This document shows positions 15,821 through 24,309 of a stretch of 64,000 bases of DNA, one piece after another. Position 1 is the stretch's first letter; every line of letters starts with the position of its first letter. The stretch comes from Myxococcota bacterium (GTDB taxonomy: Bacteria; Myxococcota_A; UBA796), in contig JAQXDW010000054.1 of assembly GCA_029251165.1 (NCBI GenBank), positions 62,001 to 126,000 on the forward strand, in the 5' to 3' direction. The notes under the pieces were generated by a model. It did no database searches, was not told the DNA's origin, and saw nothing but the letters and a program-made list of their open reading frames with translations. Position numbers and translations under genes: made by a program.

Positions 15821-16501
15821 ATGGGCGCAACCCGCGACTTCGTAGCAGCGACCTTCGCCGACGCATTCCTGCCGGCATTTCGTCGACCCGTCGAGGACAT
15901 CATCTATGAGACCCTCGACCGACGTCAGATCCCAACCCGCACCGACTTCAAGGAGATGCGGGATCTGCTGAACACCCTCAGGGGCCAGGTCAGCGGTGCG
16001 ACAAATGGGTTGAAGAAGCTGGTAGATCGCCTAACAGGAACCGAGGACCGGCTCGGCGAGTTTGAAGATCGACTCGACACTCTTGAGGCGCGCTTGAGTG
16101 CCCTTGAGGCCGCTCCGGGTGCCACAGAGGCTCCGACCGGCATCACAGAGGCTCCGACCGGCATCACAGTGGCTCCGGCCGGCATCACAGTGGACCAGCT
16201 CGAGGAGCGGCTCAAGAGCCTCACCGAGAGCCTCAAGGCCGCTGGTGTGACGGCTAGCCCTGTCGCCACACCCGCACGCCGGGAAGACTGCAAGGTTCCT
16301 GGCTGTGACGACCCCGGTCGCGCACGAGGCTTCTGCGCGCGCCACTACCAGAAGTGGCGGCGCGGCACGCTCCCTGGATTTGTTTCTCTGGATGGTGAAG
16401 TCACCGTCGGTGGAGAGACGATCAAGCTCGAGGGACTGGCCGGCGAGCCCTACACCACCGAAGGTGGAAAGATCCTCGTCAACGGCAACGTGGTCGGCTG
16501 A
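15821..16501 (+). CDS. Coiled-coil protein with small Cys/His zinc-finger-like module
   Basis: 226 aa, cytoplasmic. Residues 1-60 have a phasin-like helical look (DIIYETLDRRQIPTRTDF). A coiled coil follows (TEDRLGEFEDRLDTLEARL), then three 7-residue repeats (EAPTGIT, EAPTGIT, VAPAGIT) and another helix. Residues 150-180 hold CKVPGCDDPGRARGFCARHY, a C-x4-C-x8-C-x2-H pattern with a Lys/Arg-rich tail suited to zinc and nucleic-acid binding. The C-terminus ends in a short beta-rich segment. A clear promoter lies upstream and no operon partner is seen. Function not recognised; granule-associated (phasin-type) and DNA-binding roles are both guesses. Confidence 0.75.
   Translation: MGATRDFVAATFADAFLPAFRRPVEDIIYETLDRRQIPTRTDFKEMRDLLNTLRGQVSGATNGLKKLVDRLTGTEDRLGEFEDRLDTLEARLSALEAAPGATEAPTGITEAPTGITVAPAGITVDQLEERLKSLTESLKAAGVTASPVATPARREDCKVPGCDDPGRARGFCARHYQKWRRGTLPGFVSLDGEVTVGGETIKLEGLAGEPYTTEGGKILVNGNVVG
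16127..16189 (+). repeat. Three tandem 21-bp in-frame repeats
   Basis: Units at 16127-16147, 16148-16168 and 16169-16189; the first two are identical and the third differs at two bases. They encode EAPTGIT/VAPAGIT in the linker between coiled coils. Copy number could vary by slippage without breaking the frame. Confidence 0.85.
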
Positions 16502-16635
16502 GCAGGTCGTGGTGTGAAGGAGTCGAGACATCATCGACGTCTTCAGAGCCCCGCCCCTACAGAAGCCCCATCGGGCAGGCAGCACCGAGCACGCCTCAGC
16601 GTGGTCGCGCGTTCGCCTGCTGCGACGGGTTCATC

Positions 16636-16659
16636 GCCGCTGTCCGCTCCGGCAGCGGC
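16636..16659 (-). terminator. GC-rich hairpin downstream of the CPBP protease gene
   Basis: Inverted repeat GCCGCTG/CAGCGGC (16636-16642 with 16653-16659), 10-nt loop, beginning 12 nt after the stop at 16671. It lacks a T-tract, so termination is only possible. The rest of 16502-16670 shows no gene. Confidence 0.3.
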
Positions 16660-16670
16660 TACTGGCTACG

Positions 16671-17381
16671 CTACAGCTGCGTGATCCCACGCAGGCCGTA
16701 CCAGGTATCCAGACACACGACGCCGATGTTGCAGCATGCATGAAAGAGCGCGCCAGCGACGACACCGCCGGTTCGTTCTCGCATCCAGGCGAACACCATG
16801 CCGGGGAAGAAGGTCGCAAAGTGCCACCACTGCAGCTGCACGACCGAGTGACCAAAGGCAAAGAACAGGCACGCAAGAACAGCACCCCAGCCAATCGGAA
16901 CCCCGAAGATCAGAAACTTTCGCGGGAAGACTTCGTTGAGGCGCGTCTGAAAGTAGCCGCGATAAAAAAACTCCTCAGGGATCGCCACATAAAAGATCTG
17001 GTAGGCGACCAGGGTGAGCAGATCTGCCGGCAGGTTGCCGACGGGATGCGCCCCAAACAGCTTCGTCTGGTAGACGTGGTACGCGAGCGCAAACGGAACC
17101 GCGACGAGTGAGAGGATCTTGGCGTTGAGGACCAGGGCCTCTCGCCAAGACAACCAGTCCTTGAATGCTGGGATGCTGAGTCGGTAGGCCCAGGAGTCCG
17201 CTTCACGCCAGCGGCACAGCGCGACCGGAGCGTAGATGAACAGCAGCGGCACCGCAGCCATCACCCAGTCCGGGAGTCCGGCTCCAGACTGAAGCGCGAC
17301 CACCCCGCGAATGAGCAGCAGCGTGACCAGCCACAGACCGATCAGCTCCTTGAGGACCGCGCGGCGATCCCCCGGGGTCAC
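16671..17381 (-). CDS. CPBP-family intramembrane glutamic endopeptidase
   Basis: 236-aa polytopic membrane protein (about 6-7 helices). Family motifs are present: IPEEFFYRGYFQTRL (EExxxR), FAFGHSVVQ (FxxxH) and, near the end, FHACCNIG. The family includes the type II CAAX protease Rce1 and bacteriocin-immunity proteins. The gene starts at a GTG (17379-17381) overlapping the larE stop as GTGA; the frame is open further upstream inside larE but without a conserved N-terminus. Coupling to larE is notable but no functional link is known to me. Confidence 0.86.
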   Translation of the reverse strand: MTPGDRRAVLKELIGLWLVTLLLIRGVVALQSGAGLPDWVMAAVPLLFIYAPVALCRWREADSWAYRLSIPAFKDWLSWREALVLNAKILSLVAVPFALAYHVYQTKLFGAHPVGNLPADLLTLVAYQIFYVAIPEEFFYRGYFQTRLNEVFPRKFLIFGVPIGWGAVLACLFFAFGHSVVQLQWWHFATFFPGMVFAWMRERTGGVVAGALFHACCNIGVVCLDTWYGLRGITQL

Positions 17382-18247
17382 ATCGACGGCGCGATCCCCG
17401 AGCCCAGGGAGCGGCTGATGCTGCCCGTCCGATACCCCGCCAGATCCAGCGTCACCCACTTGAAACCCTCGGCATTGCAGACCTCAACCAGCGCATCATG
17501 CACCACGACAATCTTTGAAAACTCAGCCGGATCAACCTCAATCCGGACCATCGCCTCACCCTCCAGGCGGTGAAACCGGGCGCGAAACTGTCGAAGTCCG
17601 ATGGCGCGAAGATAGCTCTCGACACGCTGGATGTGACCGACCCGCTCCAGCGTGACCCGAGTACCGACCGGAAACCGGCTGCCCAGACAGGCAAAGCTCG
17701 GCTTGCTCCAGACCGGCAGGCTGAAGTGCCGTGCAATCTCTCGGACATGCACCTTGCCCATGCCTGCCTCGACGAGCGGATGGCGAACCTCATTCTCACC
17801 CGCTGCGACCAGCCCAGGGCGATGAGCGCCGAGATCATCGAGGATGGTGCCATCAAGGACAAAGGGCACCCCCATCTTCTTGGCGCGATCTTGAGCGAGC
17901 GTAAACAGCTCTGACTTGCAAAAGTAGCAGCGATCGCCCCCGTTGGCCGCATAGCCCTCGACCTCAAGCTCTTGAGAATCGACCAGGACATGCTCCACCC
18001 CGAGTCCCTCACAGAACCGCACCGCTTCTTCCTGCTCCTCTGGCGGGAAGGTCGGCGAGATAGCGGTGAGGGCAATGGCATCAGGGCCCAGGACCTCATG
18101 AGCGACCTTAAGGACAAGCGCGGAGTCGACGCCGCCGGAGAATGCGACCAGCACCCTCCCCATGTCCTTGAGGAGGGTGCGGAGGGCGTCGAGGCGATCA
18201 AGGCTCTCGGCAGACAGTCCCGCTGAGGTGTTGTTCTGGGTCATCAT
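17378..18247 (-). CDS. larE: ATP-dependent sacrificial sulfur transferase LarE
   Basis: PP-loop protein that donates sulfur to pyridinium-3,5-biscarboxylate in nickel-pincer cofactor synthesis; 289 aa. PP-loop VAFSGGVDSALV (about residue 35), GGDRCYFCKSELF, and FACLGSRFPVG carrying the conserved Cys that is sacrificed in known LarE proteins. The C-terminal part shows the usual FRARFH ... RIEVDPAEF pattern. Two ATGs occur in tandem at the start (18247 and 18244). No larA, larB or larC lies in the window, so its biosynthetic partners would be elsewhere or the protein serves another thiolation. Confidence 0.9.
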   Translation of the reverse strand: MMTQNNTSAGLSAESLDRLDALRTLLKDMGRVLVAFSGGVDSALVLKVAHEVLGPDAIALTAISPTFPPEEQEEAVRFCEGLGVEHVLVDSQELEVEGYAANGGDRCYFCKSELFTLAQDRAKKMGVPFVLDGTILDDLGAHRPGLVAAGENEVRHPLVEAGMGKVHVREIARHFSLPVWSKPSFACLGSRFPVGTRVTLERVGHIQRVESYLRAIGLRQFRARFHRLEGEAMVRIEVDPAEFSKIVVVHDALVEVCNAEGFKWVTLDLAGYRTGSISRSLGSGIAPSM

Positions 18248-18358
18248 GGGCAGGGCACTAACCCATTGCGTGCGGGGTCTATCATCTGTAGTGCTCTTGA
18301 CCTGTCCATGGAAACAATGAGGTGCTACGTTCAGGGTCCACAGAACCGGAGCCTGTTG

Positions 18359-21300
18359 ATGTCTTCATACCTCCTGATCGCCGCCCTCAGTCCTCGGGCA
18401 ATGGCGGCCTGGCCAGGCACCGGGGAGTGGCAGCCAATCACCGTCAGCGGCGCCGAGTTGCTCGACAACGCTGATGTTCTCGGCAGCCAGCAGCTCGATC
18501 TGGTCAGCGACAAGGACACCGTAGGTTTCTGGAGCACGGACGCCACCAGCCTCTACTTTCGCCTCCGTCTCGGCGGCGAGCCCTGCTCCTCCTACGACGG
18601 CGGAAGCGGAGACTGTGTGCTCCTGTACGAGGGCACCTACGCCGTCTTGATGTCAACAGACGGCGAAGACGAAGGCTATGAGTTTGCCCTCGTCCTTGAG
18701 GACTACGGCGGGGACCTCTCCCTCGTGGAGAACGCCGATGACATGCCCGGCTGGCAGGCTCCCTGGACCGTGATCCACACCACCGCAGAGCAGCCCCTGC
18801 TCAACGAGCTGGCTCGGGTCGAAGCGGCCAGCAGCCAGACCGGGGGCAATCCGGACTACTTCATCGACATCCAGGTGAGCCTCGTCGCGCTGACCAAGTA
18901 CATGGGAGCGGGCTGGGAGGATGATCTCCGTGTGGCTCTGGCGACCGGGGAGTCCAGCTCCAGCGTGACCATCGATCTCGCTGGGAGCGACAACCTCTTT
19001 GAGGTCTCAGCCCTCGAAGAGGTGCTCTCCGACCCCCTCAGCTTCGACGCCGATGGCGACGGACTCAGCGACGCCGAAGAAGAGACCATCGGCACCGACC
19101 CCGAGGATGCCGACACCGACGATGACGGGCTCTCTGATGGTGACGAGGTCGACATCTACGGCTCCGAGCCGCTGAGCTGTGACTCCGATGCGGACGGCCT
19201 CCTCGATGGCCTGGAGGCCGGGCTGACGACAGCAGACCTCGACTCCCAGACCGACACCACCATCGGCTGCTTCGTCGAAGACACAGACCCAACAACCACC
19301 ACCGATCCGGCGAGCGCTGACACTGACGGCGGCGGGCTGAGTGACGGCGACGAGGACCGAAACGCCAGCGGTCAGGTCGACCAGTGGGAGACCGATCCAA
19401 ACGATCCGAGCGATGACCTCGACTCCGACGGCGACGGAATCTCTGACGGTCTGGAGGAGGAGTGCGGCGGCTCAGACAGCACCGACAACGACGGTGACGG
19501 CGTGCCCGATGCAGACGAGGGCGCGGCAGACTCCGACGGCGACGGCACCCCAGACTTCTGTGACGATGACGACGACAACGACGGCATCCCGACCGCGGAA
19601 GAAGGCTCGGCAGACACCGACGGCGATGGTACCCCCGACCATCTCGATCTGGACTCTGACGATGACGGTGCGCTCGACGCTGACGAGGGCACCGAGGACG
19701 ATGACTGCGATGAGATTCGCAACTTTCAGGATCCCAACGACGCCGACGGCCCGTGTGGTGATCCCATCGTCGGCGACACCGGCGACAGTGGCGAGTATGG
19801 CTTCTCTGGCGGCAGCTTCACGGGCGGCTCCTGCTCCACCCTCTCAGGCCGTGCTGCCCTTCTGCCTGCCCTCCTCGCCAGCCTGCTCATCTTCGGACGC
19901 CGACGCCGCCGACTCGGCCTCGCCGTCCTCCTCCTCCCCGGTGCAGCCTCCGCTCAGGAGGTCAACGCCCAGCTCTTCCAGCCAGCAATGGAGGGACGGC
20001 TGTTTGCCGTCACTGACGACACCACCGTTGGACCGAAGGGCTACGGCTGGCTGGCGATGCTGAACCACGCCAACGACCCGCTCATCTACCGCTACGATGA
20101 CGGCGATGCGCGCCAGGACATCTCCCTGCTCGGAAGCGTGACCACCACCAACCTCATCGGCATCGCCAACCTCCGCAGCCTCCGCTTCGGCATCGACATG
20201 CCGCTGCACCTCACCGCCAGCGGCTACGAGCTGGAGAGCTACAGCCGGCGGCTGCTGGGCGACGTTCGGCTGGAGGGCAAGTACGAGCTGATGTCCCGGC
20301 TCGATGACGGGCTCGGCCTGAGCGCCGGACTCGGACTCGGCCTGCCCACCGGCAGCGGCACTTCCTACCTCGGCGCCTCGACGGGTACCCTGGAGGCCGG
20401 CCTCGGCGCATCCACCGGCAAGGACTTCGTGCTTGCCGCCAACTTCGGCGCACTCCTTGCCCCATCTAACGTCGCTCAGAGCCTCGGAGACCTCACCACC
20501 GGCAGCCGGCTCAACGTCGCCCTCGGTGCTTCTGCGAAGGTCCGAGACCCCCTCTGGCTCGCCGCTGAGCTGACCGGTCAGCGCCTGCTCGCCTCCCCCG
20601 ATGCGGCCGGTTCCATGCCCCTGGAGGCCACCGCATCGCTCCGAGCCCACCCGCGCGACGACATGGTCGCGACCTTCGGCGTCGGCACTGGCCTGAGCCG
20701 TGGCCTCGGCGCGCCGGATTTCCGACTCATCGCCGGCATCGGCTTCCTCCCGCACACGAAAGCCGCGCCCCCAGTCCGGCAGCCCGTTGCCGCTGCCACC
20801 ATGGCCTACACGCTCTCAGTGACCGATCCCGAGGGGCAGCCGATCCGAGCCTGGGTCAACATTCCTGATCTCGAGCAGCAGTTCCAGCTCGGCGTCGACG
20901 GGGAGTACCGCGGGAGCGCAGCCTCCGGAACCTACGAGGTCATCTTTGACGCCAAGGGCTACAGCCGGACCCGTCGGGTGCTCAAGGGCGAGCGCGACAG
21001 CACCGTCTCGATGGATGTGGTCATGCGCCCCTCCCGCGTTCGCGTCGACGCCGGCCGGGTTCACCTCACCGAGCGGATCTTCTTCGAGTACGACTCCAGC
21101 GTCATCAAGGCTGACAGCTTTGGGCTGCTCGATGAGCTGGCGCAGAGCATCACCGATCACCCCGAGATCCGCGTCATCGAGATCCAGGGACACACCGATG
21201 ACCAAGGAGAGGATGCCTACAACCTCAACCTCTCTCAAGAGCGTGCTGAGGCCGTCCGGATCTACCTCGTCTCTCACGGCAAGGTGAACCCCAAGCGGCT

Positions 21301-21421
21301 GACCGCACGCGGCTATGGTGAGGTTCGTCCCCTGCAGCCCAACACCTCTCCCGAAGCACAGGCCACCAACCGCCGAGTCGAGTTCCACATCCTCCAGCCC
21401 GCTCCTCGCGGACGGCGGTAG
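18359..21421 (+). CDS. Thrombospondin type 3 repeat / MYXO-CTERM-like / OmpA outer-membrane fusion protein
   Basis: 1020 aa. Signal peptide MSSYLLIAALSPRAMA. An N-terminal beta domain covers about residues 25-225. TSP3 calcium-binding repeats (DADGDGLSDAEE, DTDDDGLSDGDE and others) run over 230-485. A MYXO-CTERM-like motif follows: Cys492, hydrophobic stretch, Arg514-518. Directly after the five Arg comes a second signal-peptide-like segment (LGLAVLLLPGAASA), then a beta-barrel-like region from about 533, a carboxypeptidase-regulatory-like strand domain near 820-895 and an OmpA peptidoglycan-binding domain (FFEYDSSVIK, IQGHTDDQGEDAYNLNLSQ) to the end. The start ATG at 18359 has GGAG 7 nt upstream. 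The middle looks like two genes joined without stop or start codon. Confidence 0.85.
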   Translation: MSSYLLIAALSPRAMAAWPGTGEWQPITVSGAELLDNADVLGSQQLDLVSDKDTVGFWSTDATSLYFRLRLGGEPCSSYDGGSGDCVLLYEGTYAVLMSTDGEDEGYEFALVLEDYGGDLSLVENADDMPGWQAPWTVIHTTAEQPLLNELARVEAASSQTGGNPDYFIDIQVSLVALTKYMGAGWEDDLRVALATGESSSSVTIDLAGSDNLFEVSALEEVLSDPLSFDADGDGLSDAEEETIGTDPEDADTDDDGLSDGDEVDIYGSEPLSCDSDADGLLDGLEAGLTTADLDSQTDTTIGCFVEDTDPTTTTDPASADTDGGGLSDGDEDRNASGQVDQWETDPNDPSDDLDSDGDGISDGLEEECGGSDSTDNDGDGVPDADEGAADSDGDGTPDFCDDDDDNDGIPTAEEGSADTDGDGTPDHLDLDSDDDGALDADEGTEDDDCDEIRNFQDPNDADGPCGDPIVGDTGDSGEYGFSGGSFTGGSCSTLSGRAALLPALLASLLIFGRRRRRLGLAVLLLPGAASAQEVNAQLFQPAMEGRLFAVTDDTTVGPKGYGWLAMLNHANDPLIYRYDDGDARQDISLLGSVTTTNLIGIANLRSLRFGIDMPLHLTASGYELESYSRRLLGDVRLEGKYELMSRLDDGLGLSAGLGLGLPTGSGTSYLGASTGTLEAGLGASTGKDFVLAANFGALLAPSNVAQSLGDLTTGSRLNVALGASAKVRDPLWLAAELTGQRLLASPDAAGSMPLEATASLRAHPRDDMVATFGVGTGLSRGLGAPDFRLIAGIGFLPHTKAAPPVRQPVAAATMAYTLSVTDPEGQPIRAWVNIPDLEQQFQLGVDGEYRGSAASGTYEVIFDAKGYSRTRRVLKGERDSTVSMDVVMRPSRVRVDAGRVHLTERIFFEYDSSVIKADSFGLLDELAQSITDHPEIRVIEIQGHTDDQGEDAYNLNLSQERAEAVRIYLVSHGKVNPKRLTARGYGEVRPLQPNTSPEAQATNRRVEFHILQPAPRGRR

Positions 21422-21422
21422 G

Positions 21423-22256
21423 TCACTCTGATCCGAGGTCCTCTGCGCCGTCCTGGAGGAGGCCGAGGTCGAGGGTGTCCAGGGGCTGGAACCAGCTCGG
21501 GTAGCCCGTGACCCAGCCAGAGAGCACCGGGTCGTTGATGTTCTGCCCCATGAGGTTGCTGTCGTCGGTGAGGACCTCTCCGCTCTCGACATCCCACTGC
21601 CACAGTATCGCGGTGGTCCAGTCCTCCGCGATGAACTCGACCCCGCCGGTGCCGTCCGGCGTGTTGATCGCCACGTACTCCGCGAGCATGTAGCCTCCGT
21701 AGTTCAGGAGGGTCGAGTCCGCCCAGGAGCCGCTCAAGAAGTTCGTCATCTCGCCAAAGCCGAGCCCAAGACGCATGCCGTCGAAGGACTCGCGGGGCTC
21801 TCCGTCGGCCCAGACTTCTGGGTCCAGGTTGTAGCACTCCGGCCCGATGAATCCATAGATCTCAAGGCCTCCGACGAACGCGGCTCGAAGCGTGGCAGGA
21901 GAGCCATCGTCTCGATGCACAGCATCGAGGGGAGCAGGCTCGGCGTGAAACAGCGCACGGACCTCACAAGACTCCGCCTCCAGGCCGACCTCATCATCTG
22001 GGGAGAGGGAGAAGTACTTCTCGGAGACCAGGGTCAGCCGGATGTAGCCGTCGTAGCCCTCTCCGTCGTATGACCACTCCAGCAGGGCGTCCTGGTGTTC
22101 ATCCCAGCCGCCGGTGTAGCTGATGCTGAAGGCGACGGGATTAAAATAGTCGTCATCGCCTGGCACGGTCTCGTCGAAGCCGGTGTCGATGGAGGTGGTG
22201 TACACATCCGCAGTGCAGCCGTAGAGGAGGGCGGAGAGGATCATGCTCATAAACAT
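21423..22256 (-). CDS. Outer-membrane lipoprotein, paralogue of the upstream gene
   Basis: 277 aa with a very short lipoprotein signal (MFMSMILSALLYGC), then an Asp/Thr linker and a globular domain. It aligns by eye with the next gene upstream: both have YFxPVA, a YxGGWD motif, a Cys in an S-C-E-[VI] context, and a late C-[YF]-NLDP segment. Three ATGs (22256, 22250, 22244) could start it; the G-rich arm of the terminator at 22273-22280 may serve as a ribosome site, favouring 22256 or 22250. It ends one base from the convergent OmpA fusion. Function unknown. Confidence 0.75.
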   Translation of the reverse strand: MFMSMILSALLYGCTADVYTTSIDTGFDETVPGDDDYFNPVAFSISYTGGWDEHQDALLEWSYDGEGYDGYIRLTLVSEKYFSLSPDDEVGLEAESCEVRALFHAEPAPLDAVHRDDGSPATLRAAFVGGLEIYGFIGPECYNLDPEVWADGEPRESFDGMRLGLGFGEMTNFLSGSWADSTLLNYGGYMLAEYVAINTPDGTGGVEFIAEDWTTAILWQWDVESGEVLTDDSNLMGQNINDPVLSGWVTGYPSWFQPLDTLDLGLLQDGAEDLGSE

Positions 22257-22258
22257 AA

Positions 22259-22280
22259 CCCCCGCCTTGTCAGGCGGGGG
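22259..22280 (-). terminator. Intrinsic terminator between paralogous lipoprotein genes
   Basis: Stem CCCCCGCC/GGCGGGGG (22259-22266 with 22273-22280), extended by a T-A pair, loop of 4. On the minus strand it is followed by TTATGTTTA, a T-rich tail, 28 nt after the stop of the gene at 22308. The tail overlaps the ATG of the next lipoprotein gene, so termination and initiation signals share bases. Confidence 0.7.
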
Positions 22281-22307
22281 CTGTTGTTCAGAGTCGGGGT
22301 CAGCAGC

Positions 22308-23186
22308 CTACTTGGCGCCATCCGTCATCATGGTGAGGTCGAGGTTCGGGAAGTCCTCGTACCAGTAGGTGCCCGAGGAGACGTAGCCCTGGGGGTTCGG
22401 ATCGCCGATGTTGCCGGCGACGAGGTAGCCCTTGTCGTCCACGATGATCTCGCGGTCCTCATCCCACTGGTACAGGTTGCTGTAGCTCCAGTCGTAGGCG
22501 ATGAAGTCGTAGCCGCCGCTGTCGTCGGGGTGGTTGACAGCCTGGTAGATGCCGAACATGCTGTCTTCCACCTCGGCGTAGTCTTCGCCGAACAGCTCGA
22601 CAAGCGAGTCCGAGATCGGACCGAAGCCGAAGCCGAAGTGGATGCCGTTGAACATGTCAACCGGCATGCCGTCGGTGTAGACGCTGGGGTCGAGGTTGAA
22701 GCAGGACTCGGACAGCAGGTAGCTCTCGTCGAAGTACAGGCCACCGTCCCAGGAGTTCCACAGCGAGACAGAGTCTCCGCCATAGCCGTTGCCGTAGTCG
22801 TAGGTCTCGGCAGTGAGGCTGGCGGAGGTGTGGTAGTACGAGGTGGAGATCTCGCAGGAGTGCTCGGCCTGAGCCTCCTCGTCCGTGGCCGAGAAGTAGT
22901 CCAGGTCGGCCAGCACCACGAGGACGTAGGGGTTGTACTCCTTGCCCTGGTACAGGTAGGAGAGCAGCTCTCCGCTGGAGGAGTCCCAGCCACCGTAGTA
23001 CTTGAAGCCAATCGCGACCGGCTCGAAGTACGCATCCGCATCAGTGTCTGCGTCGGTGTCTGCGTCCGTGTCGGTGTCGGTGTCGGCATCGGCCTCAGTG
23101 TCGTCGTCGATTCCCTTGTCTTCATCACATGCAGACAGAGAGATCAGCGTGAGGACAGAAGCCAGCGCGAATGTAGAACGGATCAT
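22308..23186 (-). CDS. Outer-membrane lipoprotein with Asp/Thr/Ala repeat linker
   Basis: 292 aa. Signal peptide MIRSTFALASVLTLISLSAC with a clear lipobox. It is followed by an extremely acidic linker of repeated DT/DA pairs (about residues 27-52), then a Tyr- and Asp-rich globular domain with few Lys. The linker DNA (about 23030-23100) is a degenerate GTGTCG/GCATCG repeat. Homologous to the downstream gene at 21423-22256, indicating tandem duplication. Presumed surface-exposed; function unknown. Confidence 0.78.
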   Translation of the reverse strand: MIRSTFALASVLTLISLSACDEDKGIDDDTEADADTDTDTDADTDADTDADAYFEPVAIGFKYYGGWDSSSGELLSYLYQGKEYNPYVLVVLADLDYFSATDEEAQAEHSCEISTSYYHTSASLTAETYDYGNGYGGDSVSLWNSWDGGLYFDESYLLSESCFNLDPSVYTDGMPVDMFNGIHFGFGFGPISDSLVELFGEDYAEVEDSMFGIYQAVNHPDDSGGYDFIAYDWSYSNLYQWDEDREIIVDDKGYLVAGNIGDPNPQGYVSSGTYWYEDFPNLDLTMMTDGAK

Positions 23187-23234
23187 GGCGTCTCCTTTGG
23201 TCTGGGCACCTTCCTACCCACCGATACAGCCGAC

Positions 23235-23240
23235 TGTCAA
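23235..23240 (-). promoter_or_regulatory. Possible -35 box upstream of the lipoprotein gene
   Basis: A perfect TTGACA on the minus strand, about 50 nt before the ATG at 23186. No convincing -10 box is seen at 17 nt, so this is a weak call. The remainder of 23187-23373 holds nothing else recognisable. Confidence 0.3.
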
Positions 23241-23373
23241 GAACTCTTGTTCACCAGCTCTGACAGCAATCTTGAAGCCCTGAGACAAAAGGCCTCAACA
23301 ACCAGCGAAAAATCCGCCTATGTTGACTGTAGGGGCTGCGCTCCCCGCGCCCTGTACGCTCTCGGAGTGCGCA

Positions 23374-24246
23374 ATGCTGCCATGGCTCCTGACCCTGCTC
23401 TTCACCTCCGCTCAGGCCGCTGAGCCCGACGACGCAGCGACGATGCTGTCACGATATCCAGCGGGCATGGTCCCAGACAGCGGACCGGTGATGTCTGCCA
23501 TCGCATCCCTCGCCAGCACCGGCACGGCGGAGCATCGCGCAGTCTTGGAGAGCCTCCAGGAGATGGAGGCATCGACGATCTCTCGTGCGGCCGCAGACGC
23601 CCTCGTCTCGATCGAGCGTCGGAGACAGCGTGCGTCCTTCACCGCACCAGATTCTCGACAGGTCCGCCGCTGGGTCGCAGAGCTGTCCCAGCCGATGACG
23701 CGCGCAGATGGCAGCCCGATGGGTCGCGCAGAGCAAGAGGCCCTCGGCTATGCGGTCCTTGTTCTCGGAGCACCGCGCGGAGGAGAGGTCAGCCCGGCAC
23801 ACCTCATGAGGGCGGCCACACACCTCGAAGACACCCAGGATGTTCCCGGTGCGCTCGCACTGTACGCCACCGCAGCTGCGCTTGGAGAGCCCGATGCCCT
23901 CCTCACCATCCAGGACTTCGGCGTGGATCCAGAGCTGCTGCTGCTCGGGATGTCGGTCTCTACCGCTTCCCCCCGCGTCGCCTCAGTTCCCTCTGAGGCC
24001 CTCGATGTCCTCATCCGTGAGGGCTCCAGCAGCACCGTCGCGGTCCTCGTCGAGCGCGCCGACACCGCCAACCACATCGATCGAGCGGTCGCGCTGGATG
24101 CCCTCGCCGAGATGCTGCGCACCACCGTCCTGCCGGCATCTGCCCGCCGGAGCGCGCGCGACGAGCTGGAGGCCGCCGCGATGGCGGGTCGCGAGGAGGC
24201 GCTGAGTGCCTTTGCCCGTGAGGCCCTTGTCGACATGGAGTGGTAG
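23374..24246 (+). CDS. Exported alpha-helical protein of unknown function
   Basis: 290 aa. Signal peptide MLPWLLTLLFTSAQA (cleavage likely before AEPDD), then Ala-rich helices with HEAT- or TPR-like character (for example VMSAIASLASTGTAEHRAVL and ALALYATAAALGEPDAL). No catalytic motif. The start ATG at 23374 has GGAG 7 nt upstream. It ends 63 nt before the sensor kinase gene on the same strand and may be cotranscribed with it. Confidence 0.68.
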   Translation: MLPWLLTLLFTSAQAAEPDDAATMLSRYPAGMVPDSGPVMSAIASLASTGTAEHRAVLESLQEMEASTISRAAADALVSIERRRQRASFTAPDSRQVRRWVAELSQPMTRADGSPMGRAEQEALGYAVLVLGAPRGGEVSPAHLMRAATHLEDTQDVPGALALYATAAALGEPDALLTIQDFGVDPELLLLGMSVSTASPRVASVPSEALDVLIREGSSSTVAVLVERADTANHIDRAVALDALAEMLRTTVLPASARRSARDELEAAAMAGREEALSAFAREALVDMEW

Positions 24247-24309
24247 CCCGCTGGCGTCTCAAATTGTCCTTGCTCGGACCCTGCCCCCACGCTGATCGGT
24301 TACCTCAGC

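Noticed and set aside
23030-23100. Short repeats that could suggest a CRISPR array
   Set aside because: They are degenerate 6-bp units encoding a DT/DA linker inside a lipoprotein gene, with no unique spacers.
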